Of a stretch of DNA of 37,597 nucleotides, positions 32,205 to 37,597 are shown piece by piece. The translations under genes and the position numbers were made by a program. The number at the start of each line of letters is the position of its first letter. The stretch's first letter is position 1. This stretch comes from a virus: positions 1 through 37,597 of IMG/VR virus record IMGVR_UViG_3300025736_000078; one strand, written 5' to 3'. Under the pieces are notes generated by a model that worked only from the letters and a program-made list of their open reading frames with translations, was not told where the DNA came from and made no database searches.

Positions 32205-32927
32205 TTATCCGAGTATATTCTCGTCAATGTGAAAAACGAAAGAACAATTTGGACATTTTAAAGTTTGTCCTACTTTTTGTTTCAAATCCTCATGCTCGGT
32301 TTTGATTTCTTTTATTTCCTCATCCTTTTTGACGATAACACCCTTTACGAGTTCAAGGTTGCTTTCGGCAGTCTGAATTGTTTTTTTCGCAACACGCACT
32401 TCCTTTTTGGATGCTAAAAGCTTTTTATTCTTCTCATCCAAAGCACGTTTGAGTTGAGCGTTTTCTTTCCGAATCCTCGCTTGCTCTATACAGTCCTCAT
32501 TCACCTTGCGAAGTCGTTCGGTTTCCTGCTCTTTCTCATACTTCTCCCTGCGGACCCGAGCTTCCTCTTTTGCTTTGATTTCGATGTAATGTTCCTGCTT
32601 GTCAAGATGGTCCTCGATTGGTTCAAGAATAGTTCTGTAAACTTTTGCGATTGCATCGATAGTCTGACCTCTACGGAGAGAATTCTCTTTCTTGCGCTTG
32701 CGCTCTTTTTCGAGGTCAAGCCGAACTCTTTGGATAACCTTACGCCCTACCCCGGCACGTTGCATGTCCACAATCTGAGACTCATGCGTGATGTTAATGT
32801 CAAATGCTTCCTTCTCCCACTCTCCGACAAGAGCAAAGATATTATTGAATGTTTCGAGGATTTCTTCGGCCTCTGTTTTCTGAAGCCCTGATTCTTTAAC
32901 AATTACCTGAAGTTGTTTATTGTCCAT
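32205..32927 (-). CDS. Coiled-coil protein (DUF1351-like) of recombination module
   Basis: A 240-residue helical protein. The segment RRGQTIDAIAKVYRTILEPIEDHLDKQEHYI (about 83-115) resembles DUF1351 proteins, usually beside phage recombinases. Residues 115-220 are one long charged coiled coil. The C-terminus has LKCPNCSFVFHID, half of a zinc ribbon (one CxxC), which could complete a site in a dimer. It has no enzyme motif and probably acts as an oligomeric partner of the annealing or nuclease proteins. It overlaps the winged-helix gene by 11 nt. Confidence 0.7.
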   Translation of the reverse strand: MDNKQLQVIVKESGLQKTEAEEILETFNNIFALVGEWEKEAFDINITHESQIVDMQRAGVGRKVIQRVRLDLEKERKRKKENSLRRGQTIDAIAKVYRTILEPIEDHLDKQEHYIEIKAKEEARVRREKYEKEQETERLRKVNEDCIEQARIRKENAQLKRALDEKNKKLLASKKEVRVAKKTIQTAESNLELVKGVIVKKDEEIKEIKTEHEDLKQKVGQTLKCPNCSFVFHIDENILG

Positions 32928-33297
32928 GTTCTCCCTCTGTGTTTGGAATTAACTTATATTCCCAAAGGCCAGACTTAGCCCCTGAGCGCCTTTTGTCTAC
33001 TGTGTGGCTACCATTACCCTCTTTTCGTAAATTACGCAACTGAGCGCTAATTGAAGCCTCTCCATCACCGGTTATCTCTGCTATTTCAGGAAGGCTACGC
33101 CACTCCCCATCTTTCATGCAGTCATAGATTCGATAAATCTGCCGGGTAAGCCGTTCTTTATCCTTTGCCGGTGTGTATTCTGCTCCGTGAAATGTTTCCA
33201 TTGTCTTATTTTCTTGGCTGATTGGATTTGAAACAGGAATCATTACTCCTTTACGGTTTTTGCCAATGTTGCCAAATAAGCTCATTTGATTTTCCAT
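32917..33297 (-). CDS. Winged-helix DNA-binding protein
   Basis: A 126-residue protein. The ATG at 33297 is taken for its GAGGATAAC ribosome site. The N-terminal 50 residues are flexible. The C-terminal domain, RLTRQIYRIYDCMKDGEWRSLPEIAEITGDGEASISAQLRNLRKEGNGSHTVDKRR, is a classical winged helix with a recognition helix and wing; a GLWEYKLI strand closes it. Family members are common near phage replication genes. Likely a transcription or replication regulator. It overlaps the coiled-coil gene. Confidence 0.8.
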   Translation of the reverse strand: MENQMSLFGNIGKNRKGVMIPVSNPISQENKTMETFHGAEYTPAKDKERLTRQIYRIYDCMKDGEWRSLPEIAEITGDGEASISAQLRNLRKEGNGSHTVDKRRSGAKSGLWEYKLIPNTEGEHGQ

Positions 33298-33304
33298 GTT
33301 ATCC

Positions 33305-33580
33305 TCAGTACATTTCTTGGAATGTAACAATATTTTGAATTAGTATTCTCATGCTTTCTACAAGGCTGTAATATACTTCATTTCCTACTCGTCTTGCTTT
33401 AATGATTCCGCTTAATCGTAATATTGTAATCTGTTGTGAATTTAAAGACTGCTTCATACCTACTGCTTTGGCGATAGCACCAGACTTTACTTCTGTACGA
33501 TAGAGAAGAAGTATTACAATTTGGAGTCTTTTTGTATGCCCAATGGTTTTTAGAATTTCTGCTGTTCTTTCAAATTTCAT
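33305..33580 (-). CDS. ArsR-like winged-helix regulator
   Basis: A 91-residue HTH protein: TAEILKTIGHTKRLQIVILLL, AIAKAVGMKQSLNSQQITILRLSGIIKARRVGNEVYYSLVE. It has the full ArsR pattern (dimer helix, H-T-K-R-L, recognition helix with SQQI-x-LRLSGI, and wing RRVGNEVYYSL). No metal-binding Cys set is visible, so it is probably a non-metal-sensing member. GAGGATAAT precedes the ATG. The gene is the second of the leftward early transcript and may control the promoters at 34.9-35.1 kb. Confidence 0.85.
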   Translation of the reverse strand: MKFERTAEILKTIGHTKRLQIVILLLYRTEVKSGAIAKAVGMKQSLNSQQITILRLSGIIKARRVGNEVYYSLVESMRILIQNIVTFQEMY

Positions 33581-33734
33581 ATTATCCTCGGTTTAATGTT
33601 GGGGGCTTTAATAGGGCTTCCACCGCTTCAACCACACGGTAATTTAATCGATATTATCCTAACCGCTACAAACCCGGACATCGTATAAGGAATTACGTCC
33701 TGACCCTCACCGGAGTCTCGCCCCCTCAAATTAT
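33581..33734 (-). other. Structured intergenic region between early genes
   Basis: 154 nt without an ORF. GGGGGC (33601-33606) is complementary to GCCCCC (33720-33725), which would fold the whole spacer into one closed domain on the transcript; smaller helices are possible inside, for example around the GGAC/GTCC pair. No tRNA T-loop or cloverleaf is found. It may be a structured leader or small RNA. The other early gap (32096-32204) shows the same layout. Confidence 0.4.
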
Positions 33735-34754
33735 TTAAAATGGTAAATCAGGCTGATAATCATCATCATCTCCATCGACCGGGGGAGAAGGTGGCACATC
33801 AGGTTTGTCAGGTGCAACAAGTTCCGGGGGAACCTCAACAGGAGCTTCCTCTGCCGGTTGATTCTTCTGAGCCTTGAGATGTTCGTGATAATCGTCTCTA
33901 ATTTTATCGATGTTGTATTTGACTTGATTCTCAGTGAGAAGTTTAACAGACCGCTTACCCTTCATTTTCTTTTTGTCCTTCGTTTCCCATTGAGTATATC
34001 TCTCAAGCATGTCTGCGGCAATTTCTTTATCATCGTTTGACATGGACATGAGCATCATGGCAATCTCATGCTTTGATTCTACTGTCTCAGGGTCAGAAGC
34101 ACCCTTATTACCGCCCTGAGAGCCGCCCTTAAACTCAACCTTACCAATCTTACTCGTATCGAATCCAAGGTCTTTCAACTGTTCCAAAGTGATACCTGAG
34201 AGGCCAAGAAGCCGGGAGATACCGTCACGATACATCTTTGTCCGGGCAACACCTTCCATGTGAGTGATTTCAATATTATCAACTTCTTTATATCCTTCAC
34301 TCGTTTTGCCTAAAAGCTTAAAATGAGTATCGCATTCTCCAAAACCAACATCGAGCATTTGCCCCATTTTAAATGTTGCACGATACGTTACTCTCTGGCG
34401 CTTTGCAGTATCGCTTTCGAGTATTTCTAGGCCTCGGAGAGGAATGCGCTCCATATCCATTACAGAGATACCAAAATATTTCTTCAGTTTAACGCATCCA
34501 TGTCCTTCGAGATAAAGCGTTTTTCCGAACATTGTGAAATCGCTTGGATAAAGCTGTTGGATTGCAAGCTCGGTTATTTTGGTAATTGCCTCGTTCTTAC
34601 GCCTTACTTGGTCTACATACCGGTTCACTTCTGCATCTGAATTAAAAGTTGGCATATCGCTCGACTCACCGGGAGTAACTACCATCCGGCCTTCACGCAC
34701 AGGAACTATCTGAGCATCTTCAATTCCCATCTCTTTGTCTAAATCATCAACCAT
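33735..34754 (-). CDS. Putative single-strand DNA annealing/binding protein with SSB-like tail
   Basis: A 339-residue protein of a phage family that I recognise by pattern, not by name: LAIQQLYPSDFTMFGKTLYLEGHGCVKLKKYFGISV, then a beta-rich middle and EITHMEGVARTKMYRDGISRLLGLSGITLEQLKDLG. The last part is a flexible proline-rich tail (PPELVAPDKPD), and the final residues DDDDYQPDLPF copy the acidic tip of bacterial SSB (DDDIPF) that docks repair proteins. With a RecB-like nuclease in the same operon, it is likely a single-strand annealing or recombination mediator. First gene of the leftward operon. Confidence 0.65.
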   Translation of the reverse strand: MVDDLDKEMGIEDAQIVPVREGRMVVTPGESSDMPTFNSDAEVNRYVDQVRRKNEAITKITELAIQQLYPSDFTMFGKTLYLEGHGCVKLKKYFGISVMDMERIPLRGLEILESDTAKRQRVTYRATFKMGQMLDVGFGECDTHFKLLGKTSEGYKEVDNIEITHMEGVARTKMYRDGISRLLGLSGITLEQLKDLGFDTSKIGKVEFKGGSQGGNKGASDPETVESKHEIAMMLMSMSNDDKEIAADMLERYTQWETKDKKKMKGKRSVKLLTENQVKYNIDKIRDDYHEHLKAQKNQPAEEAPVEVPPELVAPDKPDVPPSPPVDGDDDDYQPDLPF

Positions 34755-34858
34755 TTGAAACCTACCTTTCTCTCCCGGGGGAGTTTGGTTTGAAATCTAT
34801 ACAAGGCTCCCGGGAAGACCTTATTTGAAATCTGTCAGTACGTACCGGGAGACATCCC
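34754..34858. repeat. Three-copy 35-bp-period repeat, TTTGAAA-N13-CCCGGG
   Basis: On the + strand TTTGAAA occurs at 34754, 34789 and 34824, exactly 35 bp apart. In each copy a CCCGGG-type core begins 20 bases after the first T (CCCGGG, CCCGGG, ACCGGG). Only these two blocks are conserved; the 13 bases between differ. The array fills the untranslated leader of the leftward transcript, and the first block touches the start codon of the annealing protein gene. It could be a regulatory protein site in DNA or RNA, or an origin-type iteron. Confidence 0.7.
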
Positions 34859-34898
34859 CGGGGCATCCGTAAAATTGTTTGCGCAATGGCATAGGTTT

Positions 34899-34927
34899 AT
34901 TCTACGGAATCTTCCCGGGAATGTCAA
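34899..34927 (-). promoter_or_regulatory. Leftward early promoter
   Basis: Minus strand TTGACA (34927-34922), 17 nt, then TAGAAT (34904-34899). Perfect -35, one change in -10, ideal spacing. The spacer contains the palindrome TTCCCGGGAA (about 34912-34921). The mRNA would have a leader of about 140 nt carrying the 35-bp repeats. Confidence 0.75.
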
Positions 34928-34966
34928 GTTTATAGCGTTATAACTATATTAGACTTTACTTAACTT
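34927..34966. promoter_or_regulatory. Putative operator upstream of leftward promoter
   Basis: An imperfect inverted repeat AGTTTATA-GCG-TTATAACT (34927-34945) is followed by ACTTAACTT (34958-34966). The latter shares the ACTTA pentamer found in tandem at 35078-35092 and, in reverse, at 36259-36273. Confidence 0.45.
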
Positions 34967-35046
34967 CTTCTCCCTTTTCACATATTAAACACGTAAGACT
35001 TAAAAGGGTTCCAATTTATTTTATTTAGCATTTCAAAAGATTTTTC

Positions 35047-35074
35047 TTGACAGAATGAAATAAAGGAGTATATT
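35047..35074 (+). promoter_or_regulatory. Rightward early promoter 1
   Basis: TTGACA (35047-35052), 16 nt, TATATT (35069-35074). The first ten bases, TTGACAGAAT, are identical to those of the promoter at 36232, so the two form a pair. Confidence 0.75.
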
Positions 35075-35077
35075 GTT

Positions 35078-35092
35078 ACTTAACTTAACTTA
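35078..35092 (+). promoter_or_regulatory. Operator-like tandem pentamers, ACTTA x3
   Basis: Three head-to-tail copies of ACTTA (35078-35092) begin 3 nt after the -10 box, covering the expected start point of transcription. The site at 36259-36273 is its reverse complement (TAAGT x3) at the same place relative to the second promoter. Confidence 0.6.
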
Positions 35093-35119
35093 CTAACCAA
35101 ATAAAGGAGACGGAAAATG
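35090..35119 (+). repeat. Duplicated translation leader, copy 1
   Basis: A 30-bp stretch ending in the ATG of the 53-residue gene. It differs from copy 2 (35289-35318) at one base. It carries the strong ribosome site AAAGGAGACGG. Confidence 0.8.
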
Positions 35120-35278
35120 AGTAACATGAGTTATTGTAGGTTTCAAAACACAGCGCAAGACCTTGAGGACTGCCAAGACCATTTTGGCGATAATGATTTA
35201 AGTGAAGATGAAAAAGAAGCACGGGGATTTATATTACAAATGAGTATTGACATTGTTCACGATTATGGAGATGAATAA
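35117..35278 (+). CDS. Small conserved phage early protein (MSYCRFxNT family)
   Basis: A 53-residue protein, MSNMSYCRFQNTAQDLEDCQ... through LSEDEKEARGFILQ to DIVHDYGDE. It belongs to a small family seen in many phages: an N-terminal MSYCRF-x-NT, two Cys spaced in C-x10-C (C7 and C18 here), then a charged helix with EKEAR and an acidic end. The family function is unknown. ATG start in the duplicated leader with AAAGGAGACGG; it is the first gene after the rightward promoter at 35047. Acidic and small, so an early host-interaction protein is likely. Confidence 0.85.
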   Translation: MSNMSYCRFQNTAQDLEDCQDHFGDNDLSEDEKEARGFILQMSIDIVHDYGDE

Positions 35279-35288
35279 TATAACCTAT

Positions 35289-35318
35289 TTACTAACCAAA
35301 CAAAGGAGACGGAAAATG
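35289..35318 (+). repeat. Duplicated translation leader, copy 2
   Basis: The same 30-bp leader as at 35090-35119 with one difference (C for T at position 13), again ending in an ATG. The two genes behind the copies are unrelated in sequence, so only the leader has been copied. Confidence 0.8.
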
Positions 35319-35624
35319 GCTGAGAGGAAAATTAAATTTATTTCCAAAACTGTTAAATGGTTTGATAAAGTAAATGGTAATACATACCATAGCAATCGAA
35401 TCATAAGAGTAAAAGACAGTAAAACGATTGTAACACCTTTTACTTATGGATACGGGGAGCAGTATAAAACTACGGCATTAGAAACTATGCAAGAAAACAA
35501 ATGGATTCCCCGGAAGTATTGGAATGAAAATAAATGGTGGTATTGCCGTGAAAACAATTATCCGATTCATTGGGAAGTTTCTCATGGATTAAAACGTGAT
35601 TGTATTGCAAACGGGAGTATATAA
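35316..35624 (+). CDS. Hypothetical small early protein
   Basis: A 102-residue basic protein. The start at 35316 is chosen because it lies in the duplicated leader with AAAGGAGACGG, 23 codons inside the longer open frame. It begins MAERKIKFISKTVKWFDKVNGNTYHSNRI and has two Trp-rich, positively charged stretches later (KWIPRKYWNENKWWYCREN). These aromatic/basic patches look like a nucleic-acid or membrane-surface binding protein, but the family is unknown to me. Confidence 0.75.
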   Translation: MAERKIKFISKTVKWFDKVNGNTYHSNRIIRVKDSKTIVTPFTYGYGEQYKTTALETMQENKWIPRKYWNENKWWYCRENNYPIHWEVSHGLKRDCIANGSI

Positions 35625-35628
35625 CACT

Positions 35629-35796
35629 ATGACCTATTTACTATTGTTTCTTGTCTCATATACTGCAATCGTTATAACGGTCGGAACAGTATTGCATTTT
35701 AAGACAATCCGGTTTATAAAGAATGACACACAACAAAGATGCTTAGATTTAGAGTCTGAAATACAAAACTTTTTATGTGATATGGAAAGGGAATAG
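35629..35796 (+). CDS. Small membrane protein, one transmembrane helix
   Basis: A 55-residue protein; the ATG at 35629 is chosen because a GGGAG site lies upstream and the longer frame begins inside the previous gene. Residues 3-24 (YLLLFLVSYTAIVITVGTVLHF) form a transmembrane helix, followed by a charged cytoplasm-facing tail ending CDMERE. A phage early inner-membrane protein of unknown function; superinfection exclusion and similar roles are possible but not shown. Confidence 0.65.
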   Translation: MTYLLLFLVSYTAIVITVGTVLHFKTIRFIKNDTQQRCLDLESEIQNFLCDMERE

Positions 35797-35797
35797 A

Positions 35798-35944
35798 ATG
35801 CACTCATATTTTAAAATTGTTATTAAGTATGATGAAGAACATCCCGAAGCAATAAACGAATTTCAAATTCAAGAAGAACTTATAACGGTGTTTGAGGCAA
35901 AGGATATTGATTGTGTAATTGATGTTTATGATTTAAAACAGTAA
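35798..35944 (+). CDS. Hypothetical 48-residue acidic protein
   Basis: A 48-residue protein, MHSYFKIVIKYDEEH...VYDLKQ. It starts with ATG 1 nt after the previous stop (AAGGGAATAG ribosome site overlapping it) and ends just before the intrinsic terminator. The alternating strand and acidic helix pattern gives no recognisable domain. It is the last gene of the first rightward unit. Confidence 0.65.
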   Translation: MHSYFKIVIKYDEEHPEAINEFQIQEELITVFEAKDIDCVIDVYDLKQ

Positions 35945-35960
35945 CACCGGGAGAAAGAAA

Positions 35961-36046
35961 TTTGAATTCTCACTTGAAAACTATTATTTGAAAGGCCTTA
36001 TTTGAAATATAGGGCCTTTTTTTATTTGAAAACGTTTGACTTGAAA
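35961..36046 (+). repeat. Cluster of TTTGAAA-like motifs
   Basis: TTTGAA or CTTGAA occurs at 35961, 35973, 35987, 36001, 36025 and 36040, spaced 12-24 bp. The 13-mer CCTTATTTGAAAT (35996-36008) is repeated exactly at 34819-34831, in the 35-bp repeat array beyond the first rightward genes. Confidence 0.55.
35991..36023 (+). terminator. Intrinsic terminator
   Basis: AAAGGCC (35991-35997) pairs with GGCCTTT (36013-36019), a 7-bp stem, and a run of T to 36023 follows. It ends the first rightward transcription unit 47 nt after its last gene. Confidence 0.85.
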
Positions 36047-36231
36047 ACTATGTATTCCGAGGCCGAGAATTTTTAACCAAAATAGTAAGAATAATAAATA
36101 ATAATATAGTATTATCACTATTTCTAATTATCTCACTCCCCTATTGCGATATTGTTTTATCGAATAGATAAACGATAATATTTTATCTTTAAACTATTTT
36201 TAATCCCCGGAAAATAAATTGCATTTTTTAC

Positions 36232-36259
36232 TTGACAGAATCAATATTAATGTTATATT
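36232..36259 (+). promoter_or_regulatory. Rightward early promoter 2
   Basis: TTGACA (36232-36237), 16 nt, TATATT (36254-36259). Same hexamers, same spacing and same TTGACAGAAT start as the promoter at 35047. It precedes the 356-residue gene. Confidence 0.75.
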
Positions 36260-36273
36260 AAGTTAAGTTAAGT
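36259..36273 (+). promoter_or_regulatory. Operator-like tandem pentamers, TAAGT x3
   Basis: Three tandem TAAGT copies (36259-36273), the reverse complement of ACTTA x3 at 35078-35092, directly at the expected start site of the second rightward promoter. Confidence 0.6.
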
Positions 36274-36312
36274 TATTTTATTAATATTAATTTTTATTGA
36301 AAGGTGTACGCA

Positions 36313-37383
36313 ATGAAAAAACATTTATCGAATCATTCGGAAGTATTACATTTTTGGGCCAATGAAAAACAAGATACGGGATATTGTGGAAACATTGAAT
36401 TTGAGAATAAAACGATTTATTCTTATGGACATCATTTTCCAATGGCCCGGCATATCCCCGGTGATTATGTTTTAATAACAACAAGAAAAGACTCAGTAAC
36501 AACTGCCGGTCATTTGTCGGGATGCTTAAGCGCTATTCCGGCCCATAAAACAGTTATATATTGTGATTATGTTTTCCCGTTGGGATATTATAGCAATGAT
36601 GAGGATTTATTTTTCCCGATGGAATCACATATATCCAATTTACAAATTATGTGTACTGAATTGGAAGAAATAAAATTGCGTTTTAAACATGCAAGAATTT
36701 ACAAAGAACATTATTTAAATGATTATTCCCGAAAACTTGACAATATGATATTATATACAACTGTTTTTAAGATTAAATCCAAAATCCCTTATGCAATAAA
36801 ACAAGTTATTAAGGCCGGGCCAATAGTAAAAGACGAAAAATATTTTAAATGGGAAAAAAGAAAGAAAGAATTAGATATTATTAATCAAAAAAAAGAAGTA
36901 GAAAGACAGCGACAATATGCAATAGACAATAAAGAAAGACTTGAGCGGGAAAAAGTAATATTAGATAAAAAAATAAAAGAATTCCCCGGGAACCTTATTA
37001 AATGGCGTAAATGTGAATCAAATAATGGTCAATTATTAAATGGTTTCAATTATGACTTTTCTTTCCCGGAACGAAATGAAACATATTTGAGAGTTAATAA
37101 AGAATTAAATCTCATTGAAACAAGCAAATATGCAAATATAACAATAAAACAGGCTATAAAATTATGGCCTTATATTCTTAAATCTTTTGAGGAAGAAAGT
37201 ACAATAACTTTACCGGGAATAGAATTAAGCGGTTACAGAATAAACGATATTAAATCCGGGGATTTGTCAATTGGGTGTCATAATATTAAATATATTGAGT
37301 TGTATTATATTGCTAATGAGCTAAAACTTATTAAGCATTCCTTTATTAAAACAATCATTCAAAAGATTCTTAACTTTTTTTAA
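36313..37383 (+). CDS. Conserved phage early protein, SYGxHF / TTAxH family
   Basis: A 356-residue protein. The ATG at 36313 is chosen for GAAAGGTG upstream (two codons in the longer frame precede it). The N-terminal domain is recognisable: MKKHLSNHSEVLHFWANEKQ, GNIEFENKTIYSYGHHFPMARHI and a TTAGHLSGCLSAIP block. The middle (about residues 180-225) is a charged coiled coil. The C-terminus ends with IKSGDLSIGCHNIKYIELYYIANEL, also typical of the family. It is found in many phages with the same HFWA...SYGSHF...TTxxH motifs and has no known function. Codons are much more AT-rich than in the late genes. Confidence 0.85.
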   Translation: MKKHLSNHSEVLHFWANEKQDTGYCGNIEFENKTIYSYGHHFPMARHIPGDYVLITTRKDSVTTAGHLSGCLSAIPAHKTVIYCDYVFPLGYYSNDEDLFFPMESHISNLQIMCTELEEIKLRFKHARIYKEHYLNDYSRKLDNMILYTTVFKIKSKIPYAIKQVIKAGPIVKDEKYFKWEKRKKELDIINQKKEVERQRQYAIDNKERLEREKVILDKKIKEFPGNLIKWRKCESNNGQLLNGFNYDFSFPERNETYLRVNKELNLIETSKYANITIKQAIKLWPYILKSFEEESTITLPGIELSGYRINDIKSGDLSIGCHNIKYIELYYIANELKLIKHSFIKTIIQKILNFF

Positions 37384-37397
37384 AGGAAACTGGGGAT

Positions 37398-37469
37398 ATG
37401 TTATTTATAATTTGTGCTATATGCTATATAATCTTTTTACACTTTCATTCCAAAAATATAAAGGGATAA
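37398..37469 (+). CDS. Possible 23-residue membrane peptide
   Basis: A very short frame, MLFIICAICYIIFLHFHSKN then IKG, almost entirely a transmembrane segment with a basic end. A GGGGAT site precedes the ATG; the gene sits 14 nt after the previous stop and 4 nt before the next start. Small membrane peptides are common in phage early regions, but a frame of this length could arise by chance. Confidence 0.4.
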   Translation: MLFIICAICYIIFLHFHSKNIKG

Positions 37470-37473
37470 AAAA

Positions 37474-37597
37474 ATGATTATACGAATTTATTCACTCAAT
37501 AACACATTTATACAAGAATTTAGAATAAAAACTCTGAAACGTGCATACAGAATAGCGAAAAAACTTCGTTCAATGGGATTTAACGCCGTTATCATAT
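37474..37597 (+). CDS. Hypothetical protein, partial (runs off right edge)
   Basis: The first 41 codons are visible: MIIRIYSLNNTFIQEFRIKT, then LKRAYRIAKKLRSMGFNAV. AAGGGATAAAAA precedes the ATG. A strand, a turn and a basic amphipathic helix are seen; the rest is outside the window. No family recognised. Its position after the 23-residue frame continues the rightward early unit. Confidence 0.6.
   Translation, partial: MIIRIYSLNNTFIQEFRIKTLKRAYRIAKKLRSMGFNAVII

Larger units (their letters stand above)
34755..35116. other. Divergent control region, no gene
   Basis: A 362-bp gap between leftward and rightward early genes. It holds the repeat array (34754-34858), a CCCCGGGG palindrome (about 34855-34862), the leftward promoter (34899-34927) with TTCCCGGGAA in its spacer, an inverted repeat and ACTTAACTT element (34927-34966), an AT-rich stretch and the rightward promoter (35047-35074) with its tandem pentamers. 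I see no coding sequence in it. It is a good place for the main early switch and possibly the origin. Confidence 0.7.
35945..36312. other. Gene-free region: terminator, TTTGAAA repeats, AT-rich spacer, promoter
   Basis: A 368-bp gap. It holds six TTTGAA/CTTGAA copies (35961-36047), the terminator (35991-36023), an AT-rich segment with an inverted repeat TTATCG...CGATAA (36157-36178) and the second rightward promoter (36232-36259). No ORF is visible. Confidence 0.7.

Noticed and set aside
33601-33725. Possible tRNA or tmRNA in the early gap
   Set aside because: The G/C-rich ends pair, but there is no T-loop sequence, anticodon arm or CCA, and no cloverleaf can be drawn.
34754-34858. CRISPR-like array
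   Set aside because: The repeated parts are only 7 and 6 bases, separated by 13-16 variable bases at a 35-bp period. There are no Cas genes. It is better read as protein-binding sites.
1-37597. Integrase, attachment site, repressor, lysin
   Set aside because: I looked for tyrosine or serine integrase motifs, CI-like repressors and endolysins and found none inside the window. The rest of the genome may hold them.

Overview
The window is part of an uncultured tailed double-stranded DNA phage (Caudoviricetes) with siphovirus-type, lambda-like tail genes. It is roughly 40% GC on the left and more AT-rich on the right. Apart from the last 2.5 kb, every gene lies on the minus strand, with very tight packing (many TAATG and ATGA overlaps). 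The host cannot be named. The promoters look like sigma-70 sites (TTGACA / TATAAT-like) and the ribosome sites are strong AAAGGAG or GAGGAT types, so a bacterial host is safe. No integrase, repressor, lysin or tRNA gene is seen, so lifestyle is undecided.

Layout in the direction of leftward transcription (high to low coordinates). 34.9-28.9 kb is an early/middle module: a putative single-strand annealing protein with an SSB-like acidic tip, ArsR-like and winged-helix regulators, a coiled-coil protein, a RecB/Cas4-like nuclease with an Fe-S site, a 52-residue gene, a DnaC-like loader with a degenerate P-loop, a replication initiator whose C-terminus resembles DnaA domain I, a small nuclease-fold protein and a 57-residue ribbon-helix-helix protein. 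28.9-22.5 kb is packaging and head: small and large terminase, a promoter, portal, scaffold/protease, decoration protein and major capsid protein. 12.0-0 kb is head completion and tail: adaptor, head closure, tail terminator, tail tube, G/GT chaperones made by a -1 frameshift, tape measure, lambda M-, L- and K-like proteins, a J-like tip protein and distal accessory proteins.

The striking part is 12.2-22.4 kb. Between the capsid and adaptor genes, normally close neighbours, sit 13 overlapping non-structural genes: two DUF115/Maf-like proteins (one fused to a second glycosyltransferase domain), two GT2-like glycosyltransferases, two SAM methyltransferases, two radical SAM enzymes, a complete two-subunit transketolase, a cupin, a ParB-like/cupin fusion and a small helical protein. 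This reads as a pathway that builds and attaches a modified sugar, expressed with the virion genes. The likeliest targets are the capsid or tail (virion glycosylation) or the host surface. A 7-bp G:C hairpin right after the capsid gene probably lowers its expression relative to capsid.

The right end (35.1-37.6 kb) is a rightward early region of very small genes behind two near-identical promoters, each with three tandem ACTTA/TAAGT pentamers at the start site. The divergent control region also holds a three-copy, 35-bp-period repeat (TTTGAAA-N13-CCCGGG) in the leader of the leftward transcript.

Reading the whole window by eye I found no GATC at all, although about 135 would be expected by base composition. 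This points to strong selection by GATC-targeting restriction in the host lineage.
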